A stretch of DNA of 14,953 nt from Chalara sp. BL73. Its lineage: Eukaryota; Ascomycota; Leotiomycetes; Helotiales. The stretch spans positions 1 to 14,953 of the forward strand of contig CAKJVC010000026.1 in assembly GCA_918026815.1 (NCBI GenBank), given 5' to 3'. Positions within the stretch are counted from its first letter, which is position 1. Each line of letters opens with the position of its first letter. Below, piece after piece: positions 7,169 to 14,953 of the stretch. The notes below the pieces were generated by a model, which was given only the letters and a program-made list of their open reading frames with translations, made no database searches and was not told the origin of the DNA. Both the position numbers and the translations under genes were made by a program.

Positions 7169-9191
7169 TTATTTGTTGTATGTTCTCTCCATTTCTGATC
7201 CAGGCTCAGCGGCACTGATCGCAGAGCCGGACACGCTGTTATCGAAGATCTCATCTTCGAAACTGGCTTCTTGATCGACCTCATCGCTCTCCTCACCGAC
7301 ATCTACTCGGCCTCCTTTATCGGTCATGTATAAGCTGATGACTGATCCGATGACAGCAGTGACTGCACTGCACCACCATGCTAGACCGGAGTAGCCGAGC
7401 TCAAGGCCAGCGAAGAACAGAAACCCCGCAACGGTGGGTCCGAAGGCTCGGGATAAAGAAGCGGTGGATGCTGCGACGCCGTTGATGGTTCCGAGTATAA
7501 GGAGGGAAGGTGCGGAATTGGTGAGGAGGATGGCGTTACTGGGGTAAGCTAGGGCCGCGAAAGTGCATTTCCAGACTACCAATGCATAAATTCCGGCCAT
7601 TCGCATGGAGTCCGAAAGGAGCACGAAGTACGGTGTTGAGAGGTAGAGAATGGGGTAGGAGAGGGTAATTAATCTGAATAGACCTAACGCACTCAATCTT
7701 CGAACAATAATTGGAAAAAGCGTGATGGTCACGAACATAGAGTAAAGTCCCTGAACAGACATTATGGCTCCGATTTCCCTAGGACTGAGATCATAACCCC
7801 TAACGAACTTGAAAGGCAGGTTTTGTTCTAGATTTTTCGGTGGCGACGTACTCAGGAGAGTCGGAAGCATGGCGTCAAAAGTCATCGTGTGGCTGAGAAT
7901 CACAAGTCAGTTTTGTCTGATCTGCCGGAGAAACAATTCTTAACTTACTAAGCTAAGATACCATAACCGACAATGTTCAGAACGACCTGTCTCGTAAATA
8001 TTTTTGTCGCAGCTGGCTTCGATCTAGGCGTAATGTGCGAAGAATTAAGACCAAGAGCTTCCTGCAGTTCTGACGATGAAGTAGAAGGTAAATTAGGAGA
8101 TCCTGCAGGGGTGCGATATCTTGGTGGTAGTTCATTGCCCAGCAATGGCAACACTTCGTCGAGATCTGCGGTCTTCTTTGATCGCGATGCCCCCAAGTTC
8201 GCGCATTGGGTGAACTTGCTGAGAATCCATTTCCCATGTGCCAAGCCGGGATCGTGTCGATATTTCCTCTGCGCATGGGTCTCCTCGAGAAACAAGATCC
8301 CAATCACTACACCACAAGATACGATAACCGTGCATACCAGGTTGGGCAGAAGGTATGGAGATGATTCCCATATTGTCCCCTCGGCGAAGAGATATGGGTA
8401 CCGGAGAACTGGTCTAGCCAATGCGCCTCCAAGTGTAGGTCCCAAGATCGATCTGGATTCATCAACTTTGATTCCCAGGAACTGACGAAGCTCAGAATCC
8501 TAAACTTACCCGAGACACCACACGAATGGCATGATGGTGTACGCGCGCGCTGTTTGCGACCTGTCAGCAAGAGGCTTCAACACGAGGGAACGGAGAGATG
8601 ACAACTCAGGTCGCGCACATACGCTGGTGTTCTTTAACCGTGACCATTTCCGCAACCGTCGTCTGCAAAACCCCGATATTCCTACATGCGCCTCCTCGTC
8701 AGAATGGAAACGTTCACCATATCCCCTGTTTCCTTGAAGATCCGACTTACCCATTCAAAAGGCCGCCTAATGCCCGCGCAAACAGTGCAACTGGAAAGCT
8801 GGGTGCAAATCCGAAGATCAACATGCTCAACGCCGTTCCTACCAGTCCTGTAAGAAGCACCGGTTTTCGTCCGATCTGATCACTGAGTTTGCCCCATGCA
8901 ACGCCAGACGAGAATTCCGCAAACGCAAACGCAGATGTGACCATCCCTGCATAGACTGAAATTTCCGAGTCTTTCTTGGTTATGCCGAAGTCTTTAATCA
9001 TATAGTAGACGTAGGGGAAGATCGACATAAAGGCAATTGGTTCGCAAATTCGGCATAATGCTAAAAAGTGTTAGGAAGATGTTTCTTCGGCCGCACTCCG
9101 ATTTTGGGGGAAGCTCACCCAAGATTAACATCTGCCTCGTGGGGAAAGGAGGAGTCCCCTTCCAGGTACCCGCGCATTGGACGTCAGTCAT
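7169..9191 (-). CDS. MFS transporter, DHA1/ZIFL-like, six exons, 569 aa, intact
   Basis: Exons (descending): 9191-9119, 9060-8751, 8681-8623, 8549-8510, 8452-7949, 7892-7169. They sum to 1710 nt, 569 residues plus stop, with every junction in phase. The protein begins MTDVQCAGTWKGTPPFPTRQ. TM1 contains LALCRICEPIAFMSIFPYVY. The MFS signature GKLSDQIGRKPVL (motif A) is at about residues 81-93. GPTLGGALARP is near residue 165. A long Ser-rich central loop spans about 215-315. The second half opens with VGYGILAYHTMTFDAMLP, followed by further hydrophobic helices, and the tail is acidic. This matches a 12-helix proton antiporter of the fungal DHA1-like group related to plant ZIF-like carriers. 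The substrate cannot be told. It is the one large gene in the window with no break. Confidence 0.9.
9061..9118 (-). other. intron 1 of the MFS gene
   Basis: The donor GTGAGC (9118), branch CTAAC and acceptor TTTTTAG (ending 9061) make a 58-bp intron that joins LIL to ALCRICEP through a split Ala codon. The other introns are 8682-8750 (69 bp), 8550-8622 (73 bp), 8453-8509 (57 bp) and 7893-7948 (56 bp). Each has a GTAAGT or GTATGT donor and an AG acceptor, and each restores a conserved MFS reading frame across the junction. Confidence 0.8.
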
Positions 9192-10953
9192 CACGCGAGT
9201 GCGGTCTTATAAAGGCGACCGTTGGTTGGTTTTGATATACAGCAGGAAGAGTTGGTGTTTGGGTGTTGCAGTGTGGAAGACGTATTCATGTGTACCAGAG
9301 CGTCAGGTTCAGCAGGATGCTCCGGACTATTTGAGATTAAATGCCTCTGGATGATATCAGTTCCTTCTCTTGTTCGTTCGGTCGAATATCGCAGGTGGAG
9401 GAGACCCCGTCATAATTGTGTGGCTTAAAAGTTATATATGTATTCTTGAAGCTGACGAAACAGAAGTACCAATTCAAAGGAGAGATTGCGCAGGGGAGAA
9501 GAGACCTTTGATATACTTGGCCGCCAGGAGAATTCACTAGGGCTATAATTCATAACCACGTAAATTACAACTTGCCGGCCGGTGGTAGTATGGTAGTCCA
9601 TGAGAGTGCTCGCTGGTCAAAGTATTTCAAATGAAAGATTTAAACAAGTTTGAAACACTTGGAGAACAGCTGGGTACCCTTTCCAAATTATCATACGTAA
9701 TTTGACGGAGAACGTCCCCGTATGCGCCGAGTCGCGAAAAGAGTCTAGTATGCAAGCCATGTTTCGACAGGCTGGTAAGGCAGGACTAGCGCGGACGCTT
9801 CATAGGCTCGGTTAGACCAGTGTCGTCATCGGCCGCTTCACCTCCAAACATGCGCAGCTACCTCTTTCTGCTTCTACATCATATCCGTGTCGGCCCAAGC
9901 ATTAGTGATGGCTTTCTTCTGCTCTGCGGGCAAGGGCTTCTTCACAAGGAGCCCGATATTCGTCGAAGGTTTGCTGTAGCATTAATGGGCCTTCTGGAGG
10001 TACATGGATTGTCTGTGCTAAGGTTCGCTGCTTCCTTGAACCTGGCCCCTCTCGTTACTTGTTCTGACGGCTGTATGGTCGGACAGCTGTGTTAGGTATG
10101 ATCATGTTAAAAGCACCTCTCAATTCTATTTTTCCTGGTGACGCATAGTTTCAATCAGATGTAGGAGGCTTTGGCGAATCTTCCAGATCTCATAGAATAC
10201 CGCAAGCAGGTAGAGTATATTCAATAAGCTCGGAATTTTAAATTATGTAGTTTAGTCCAGAGAGCTATAAATAGAAAATAGAGATTCGGATTATATCACT
10301 TCTGAGATGCTAAACTTATATCTGAAAAGGGTGATACTACGCCTTTTGGCATTTGTTGCCGGGAACGGGCTTCCAGAAGCGGTTTCTTTACATAGAACAA
10401 CATCGATCCGGAATTTCAGATCTAAGATACGTTTATCTAAGGCCATGTGAGTATCAAGGCCAGAGACTCTATAATGCTGATCTGATCTGATACAGACAAC
10501 GACGTCGATGATAACGAGCTAAAGAACTTTGATTAAAAGTGAAGAACCAAAGCGCTACATCCGAGATTGTAATTCCCAGACAGGCAACCACTGCAGTAGC
10601 AGAATTTGAAAGAATTATTTTACGAATACAGTGACGACGTCTCTATCCCGTAGCCTCACAACCATTTCTAAGATGTCCTTCGAAAGTAGGTGTTGGTTCT
10701 CGGGATTGGATAATGAACTGGAAACGGCTCAATCCCCAAGGTAACATCGATCAACCTGTGTAGCGCTCCGAAAATTTTGAGGAAGAGCGGTCAGGGCTAT
10801 AAGAGATAAAGCTTATAATGACAATCGTCGAATAATCGGTCTCGCTCAGTCACAGCCGGATCTCCATCCAATAATTTAATAATCCTATACCGCCAAGTCT
10901 CGTTGGAACCTGTTTTGTAATGGTGAAGATCGACAAAATGGCATGTTTAGAGG
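9192..10953. other. long stretch without a supportable gene
   Basis: The right-hand part of the MFS promoter must lie here. No open frame shows a family signature. One minus-strand patch (about 9966-9860) reads like protein, with KKPLPAEQKKAI and TNAWADTDMM before a TAG, after which KQKEVAAHVWR continues in the same frame. It may be a relic of an old gene. The remainder, particularly 10100-10950, is A/T-richer and full of stops in all frames I checked. A GC palindrome CCGGCCGG lies near 9575. Confidence 0.4.
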
Positions 10954-11479
10954 TTGAAACCTGGCACAACCCTTCCCCAACCTTCATTTCGATTACCACA
11001 CCAAGGCTCTATCAGAAAATCTAACCCGCCATGTGGGAACCTATCTCATTCCGTCCTCTGCTGCAAAGCATCGAAACAGCGATCATACAGCGACCTCACC
11101 CACCTCCACAGAGCTCCACATAAAACAACGGCTTATGACCAACACAGCTACGAGCTCCTCAAGCTGTACGATTTGTCCAGAAACAATGATGATGGTCATT
11201 CTGGAGCTCGGGAGGTGGTATACAAGAATCCTGGAAGCGATGAATCGGGAGAAGCTCCATGCTTCTGCACAGATGATAAGCACCGGGACTCCGTTGGCTA
11301 GCACTAACCTTGCTCCGAGTTTCACTGAGACTGCCAAACGGTATTAGCATCATTGACCTTTTAATAGGTTACTAGAGTTCTGTAACCAACATCCCCCTCC
11401 CCTAACTCCCAAATTCCTCCTACTCTGTTCTTGGTTTCGTCGCAGGCTCGAAATAAAGGGTTTTTCCAAGTTTTCCACG
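10954..11479. other. upstream region of the SCOC-like gene, no firm gene
   Basis: Overlapping open frames of 64-115 codons occur on both strands between 10954 and 11353. None is convincing. One plus-strand frame has a helical-looking piece (PETMMMVILELGRWYTRILE) that could be a relic of a fungal transcription factor, but this is a guess. A C/T-rich tract at about 11391-11425, shortly before the ATG at 11480, is typical of fungal core promoters and probably serves the next gene. Confidence 0.4.
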
Positions 11480-12041
11480 ATGGCCTCGTCAGCCTCCGTC
11501 ACCTATAACTCTGCTCATCCAAATCCCTCCACCTGTCAATCTAAGATCGCTAGCCCTCCCCCTCCCTTAAAGTTGACCATATCCTCTGACTTAGAACGAA
11601 AGCGACCCACAAGGTTTGAAAGACGAAAATTGATAGACCCAGACCCAAGCCCGTCAATAATTGTACCGAGGGACCATCCGGAGATTGAGATTCAGGAAGA
11701 GGAGTTTAAACCGGATGATGCGAGAGCGATGAGTCCGAGGAGAAGTTCAGCAGACGTGGAGAGACTGGGACAGGAGGCTAGACAAGCTTTGAAGGAGTAC
11801 GAAACCCAGCAACCTCTCAGTGCTGTTTAAATGTATTGCTATTCCCCTGCATCGAATGATAACTGACTCGAGCCTGGCATATACCAGACAAGCAACGATC
11901 CTTCATTCATCACTCACAGCCCTAGCAGAGCGAATCGAAGAATTAAATAGAGGCCAAGATAAGCTCGAGCGCGAAAACAAGTGCCTGAAGGACTACATCA
12001 ACAATCTTACCAGGACAACGTCGACGAGCAAACTATCATAG
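11480..12041 (+). CDS. SCOC-like short coiled-coil protein (DUF2205), two exons, possible premature stop
   Basis: Exon 1 (11480-11796) starts MASSASVTYNSAHPNPSTCQ, is rich in Ser/Pro/charged residues and ends in AMSPRRSSADVERLGQEARQ-ALKE. Exon 2 (11888-12041) gives ATILHSSLTALAERIEELNR and DKLERENKCLKDYINNLTRT. The MSPRRSS...ARQALKE...SSLTALAERIEEL...LE-ENKCLKDYI order is that of fungal DUF2205/SCOC proteins, whose coiled coil (heptads over about residues 105-145) in animals works at the Golgi and in autophagy. The intron 11797-11887 (GTACGA to CCAG, branch CTGAC) joins in phase through a Glu codon. The protein ends at TAG (12039-12041) after 156 residues. The same frame continues TPESGKAKK to TAA (12069-12071), which resembles the lysine-rich end of relatives, so the TAG may be a mutated Gln codon. 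Confidence 0.8.
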
Positions 12042-12071
12042 ACGCCGGAGTCGGGCAAGGCAAAGAAGTAA

Positions 12072-12207
12072 GGAAAGAATAGACAGGTGCCAATCCATCA
12101 TCGCATTGTCGAGACCCTCAATCCTTTGATGATCAGGGTCGAGATTCTAATCCTGCGGTTCAGCTGAAAATAAAAGCTTGTGAGAGATAGATGGCATTGG
12201 GGACCAA
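12072..12207. other. short spacer between SCOC-like gene and ankyrin relic
   Basis: This probably contains the 3' end of the SCOC-like transcript. No gene, repeat or RNA was seen. Confidence 0.4.
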
Positions 12208-12600
12208 TCAAAATAGAGATGGATATCTTTGTAAGCCATCATGTCTAGCCCGGTCTCCACAGAGAGAGATCTTGTTATAACCAGGCTTGCTCTTGCCAGT
12301 TTCAGCCTTTGCTTCTAGTAGAACTTTGATTGCTTCAGCATGGCCATTCCATGCTGCTTGGTGAAGAAGTGTCTCTTGGGCTGCGTCTTAAGCTTTATCA
12401 TTAGCCTCTGCTTCCAATAGATCTTTGATCGCCCCGGCATTGTAATTTTCTGCGGCTTGGCCCTCGATAGGATTCTCAGGATATTTAGGATTCTTGGCAA
12501 CGTCCACGTCTTTCTTAGAATACTTCTCTATCCCTATTGCCACTGACAATCTATCTTTTCACCTTAGCGTCGGCATCCTCCTTTGCAATTGGCCGAACCA
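12208..12600 (-). pseudogene. ankyrin-repeat gene fragment, decayed
   Basis: Read on the minus strand, one frame gives QAAENYNAGAIKDLLEAEAN, then, after an in-frame TAA (12390-12388), ETLLHQAAWNGHAEAIKVLL with EAKAETGKSK. These are two recognisable ankyrin repeats (TLLHQAAWNGHAEAIKVLLEA is close to the TPLHxAAxxGHxxxVxxLL consensus). Upstream the frame reads DVDVAKNPKYPENPIEGQAA. A frame change near 12555 leads to EDADAKVKR ending in TAG (12553-12551). The frame ends at TGA near 12208. It lies downstream of, and on the same strand as, the NACHT relic, so it is most likely the C-terminal repeat domain of the same NLR gene with the middle lost. Confidence 0.7.
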
Positions 12601-12952
12601 TCTTAGGTGGTGCCTTTTCTCTGAGTATTGGTGAAGCTTAAGAAAGCTAGATCTGGATTGTTCGTTGATCTGAGCAAGCCCGAAATTCTAAAGGCTTAGA
12701 AGGCAAGTTAAAAAGTAGCCTCGAATATTACACAGGACACAACGCACTATTAAATACTGTCTATCTCACGAGAATACTATAGAGCCGCAAGGCTTCTGCT
12801 CCTTATTCAGGAAAGTCGGCTTAAAAAGTGAGGCTTTCGTGGGAGGGTTTTCGCGACCAGATATGCGACCCGCCTCAATCGAGAAACTCTACATCTATCA
12901 CTTGGTTTACCGAGTACCGTTTTGACCGTTTTATCGTCGACTGACGTGGCAA
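12601..12952. other. spacer between ankyrin and NACHT relics
   Basis: A functional NACHT-ankyrin protein would have several hundred residues of helical linker here. I see no frame that reads as such a linker, so this DNA may be too decayed to recognise, or the linker was deleted. Confidence 0.4.
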
Positions 12953-13790
12953 TCAAATAATGGTTGTGGAGTACGAAGTCTTGGTGTGCGGCTTGTAGGA
13001 TATTTTGTATACTATATCGAATTGGAATTTTGGGTCTGCTGGTAAAAAGACTCGAAGTCGTATCGTTGTCAACGACCGAGCTTCAGCTAAGAGCTGTAGA
13101 ATAATTCGGACATTATTATCATTCTCACACTCATCAAGTGCGTCGACGACGAGAATGTAAAACTGGTATAATTCCCTTTGTAGACTCGATAGTAGACTGA
13201 GAACAAGCTGACGCCACTGCTCCGTGAAAGATAGGCTCGTAATATCGCTCCGCTTTGTAACGACTTCACAGATGTACTGTCGAAAAGATGGCACATTGAA
13301 AGTGAGCCGCACCGCTAGACTGGTAAAGAACTTGCTGGCAGAGCTTACATCTCCGCCGCCTTTAGAGGAAAAAGAGCTGGCTCCAAGACGTTTCTGCTTA
13401 TTGTATCTGCGGGCGACGGTGCGGGAGACTTTCCCGTCCCAGCTAGGCCGTTCAGCCAGAAGAGGCATCGCTCATTTTGTTCATCTGCTCTATCAGCCCA
13501 GTCATATATCCTTTGTAGAAGGTCGACGCGCCTGTTGAGGAGGCAGGCAGGTTCGTGTTAGTGGTCGTAGGAATTGAACGGCGCCTGTGTTGCCAAAGGC
13601 AGGAAGCTGAGCGGGTCTTCTCGACCTGTTGCGTGTTAGTTTGTGATAAGACTCTAATCTGCAAAGGACTGACAGATATGAAATGTGTTCCCAAGTTGGG
13701 CTGTTGCGCTTTCGCGGACTTGAATGTGTTGATACTGATTGCCGTGAGTGGACAGGAGCCCGCCTGGCTGCTTGGGATTTGACATATGCA
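12953..13790 (-). pseudogene. NACHT-domain NLR-like gene, decayed
   Basis: On the minus strand, from high to low coordinates: GNQYQHIQVRESATAQLGNT (13743 downward) is the short block that precedes NACHT in many fungal NLRs. LPLATQAPFNSYDH then meets an in-frame TAA (13560-13558) and resumes as HEPACL. VDLLQRIYDWADRADEQNER and LFWLNGLAGTGKS give Walker A. The frame then changes at 13426-13429, where the residues after GKS are lost, and continues SRTVARRYNKQKRLGAS. ILVVDALDECENDNN is Walker B, and LQLLAEARSL-TTIRLRVFL follows. Near 13041-13045 one base is missing, after which the next frame gives SRPKIPIRYSIQNIL. NACHT proteins are STAND NTPases used in non-self recognition and cell death in fungi. 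The N-terminal effector domain is missing, because the acetyltransferase starts close by. Confidence 0.85.
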
Positions 13791-14039
13791 ATCGGCTATG
13801 TAAGCTAGCTGCCGCAGAGTGGAGAAGGCCCCAGTCAGTGAATCGTGAAATGCAAAGTCTTTACTTCCTCTCATGAGCCGGTGCTGGTACGATCTCGTCG
13901 TTAATGGTGAGGGGCATTGCTTATTTGCCGCACAGCCGTAGGGTTTGAGGCTGCCGCTGAAATCCTGGTGACAACGGACACGCTATGGGTACAGCGACAT
14001 GTAGATCCATCTCCCTACAGATCCGAAGCCAGAGCGACC

Positions 14040-14757
14040 GACGATGAAGTCGTCTCTACTAAAATTCTCGACTGCACTCCTCTCACAACAATCACTCTAA
14101 GTTCCGTATCCGACAAAGTTGCAGCTCTAGAACTAGTCGCCGATTCTATCACTCAACAACGCCAGCTTGCGTACCGCGCCGTCATCTTTCATCCTATCAC
14201 TATAGCAGTATATGTCCTGCTCTTGAGAATCGTCAGCCAACTTATATATACTGAACGTGAGGATCTCGTCGTCGTAACCACCACAACTGCTGCGGCAACG
14301 ATGGCGTACCTGATTCTTGTTATTACAAACGGATATGTCAATTTTGCAGAAGAGTTCTTACTGAAGTTTGCGAAGGATAAATGAGAAAATGATATGATAA
14401 TTGGATCCCGATATAGCGACGAGATTATTGGCGCATTGATCTTGAGTTTGGAACGAAATGGGAACGGAAAAGGCAAGAGGATGAAGACTGAGAGGACCGG
14501 AGGAAAGGGTATTGTGAAAGCGTGGACTACGAGAACTAGGTATAGGAGAGCAGGTGTTGGGACAGCGATGTTGGAGGAGGCACTCAGGGCAACGAGAGAG
14601 AAACTGGGAAATTCGGGCAGAGGTGATATTTGCGGCTGAGCACGCGAATAGCAAGATGGTTCTGCCGGAGTTGTTCAATGAGATATTTAGGAAGAGGGAA
14701 GCAATGGCCGCTATGGCGTTACTGAGCGTAGTTGAAAGAATGGAACCAGGAAAATAA
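14040..14757 (+). pseudogene. membrane-linked GNAT-family acetyltransferase, broken by a stop and a frameshift
   Basis: The frame reads STKILDCTPLTTITLSSVSD, KVAALELVADSITQQRQLAY, then two hydrophobic segments (VIFHPITIAVYVLLLRIVSQ and the stretch around AAATMAYLILVITNGY), suggesting membrane anchoring. An in-frame TGA (14382-14384) follows KFAKDK. The same frame continues ENDMIIGSRYSDEIIGALIL and AWTTRTRYRRAGVGTAMLEE, whose R/Q-x-x-G-x-G-like RRAGVG is the acetyl-CoA loop of GNAT enzymes. One extra G in the run 14615-14617 changes frame, and EVIFAAEHANSKMVLPELFN and the tail follow to TAA (14755-14757). This order resembles a fungal family of membrane-linked putative acetyltransferases. No in-frame ATG precedes the first conserved block, so the true start is unknown; the open frame extends back to about 13917. 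Confidence 0.7.
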
Positions 14758-14953
14758 GAAGAGGAGAATATATGGGTATATTCAGAGGGCCTACGCTCTC
14801 ATGTACCAAAGGCTTTCTGTGTTCTATGTTGTGTGTAGCTGATTGGCTTTTCCAGAACATGTTCCACCTATAAATTTCGTCCATGCACCTTCTAGTCGGG
14901 TACTCCTGCCACGTGCCTCTTATTACCCTAGTGTGAATCTAGCGTTAATTCGC
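14758..14953. other. right-edge flank, no gene seen
   Basis: Sequence after the acetyltransferase stop codon holds a TATA-like CTATAAATT (near 14869) but no recognisable gene before the window ends. It could be the start of a promoter for a gene beyond the edge. Confidence 0.4.

Noticed and set aside
6740..7218. Plus-strand frames of 67 and 85 codons after the kinase
   Set aside because: Low-complexity translations in A/T-rich 3' flank, partly antisense to the MFS tail.
7973..8485. 170-codon plus-strand open frame
   Set aside because: It is antisense to exon 5 of the MFS gene, whose minus-strand reading gives clear transporter motifs and in-phase splicing.
9820..10095. 91-codon plus-strand open frame with hydrophobic patches
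   Set aside because: No family signature; it overlaps a minus-strand patch that looks more like old coding sequence.
10954..11353. Several overlapping open frames on both strands, up to 115 codons
   Set aside because: No motif, no supported splice structure, and the frames contradict each other. They may be leader sequence of the SCOC-like gene.
1..14953. tRNA, rRNA, CRISPR arrays, bacterial operon signals
   Set aside because: None seen on reading both strands; the intron-rich genes indicate a eukaryote, where CRISPR and operons are not expected.

Overview
The window looks like nuclear DNA of a filamentous ascomycete (Pezizomycotina). Genes are split by short introns (about 56-91 bp, one of 174 bp) with GT..AG borders and CTAAC/CTGAC-like branch sites. 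The recognisable families are fungal: a HET domain, a fungal-type NACHT protein, a FMP46-type redox protein, a fungal CaMKK-type kinase, a DHA1-like MFS carrier and a SCOC/DUF2205 short coiled-coil protein. The class cannot be fixed from sequence alone; Leotiomycetes is a guess. Family names come from recognising motifs by eye, with no database search.

Layout. 1-380 (-): 5' end of a HET-domain gene that runs off the left edge. 651-1210: AT-rich spacer, then a 116-bp terminal-inverted-repeat element and a 201-bp solo LTR, each with a perfect 5-bp target duplication. About 1200-2100: no firm gene. 2152-2604 (+): weak hypothetical ORF. 2682-2927 (-): coding-looking orphan exon. 2942-3612 (-): FMP46-like redox gene. 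3613-4299: divergent promoter. 4300-6625 (+): CaMKK-type kinase. 7169-9191 (-): intact six-exon MFS transporter of 569 residues. 9192-11479: long stretch without a supportable gene. 11480-12041 (+): two-exon SCOC-like gene. 12208-13790 (-): decayed NACHT/ankyrin NLR remnant. About 14040-14757 (+): broken membrane-linked GNAT acetyltransferase.

The left and right ends carry families linked to fungal non-self recognition and programmed cell death (HET, NACHT-ANK). The centre holds ordinary housekeeping genes. No operon-like arrangement exists; the only obvious shared control region is between the FMP46-like gene and the kinase.

The most important caution is that nearly every conserved gene except the MFS carrier is interrupted by single-base length changes, mostly in short runs of one base, or by an in-frame stop. 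These may be sequencing or assembly errors, or genuine decay. I see no clearly new biological system; the closest candidates are the broken NLR/HET pair and the small terminal-repeat element.
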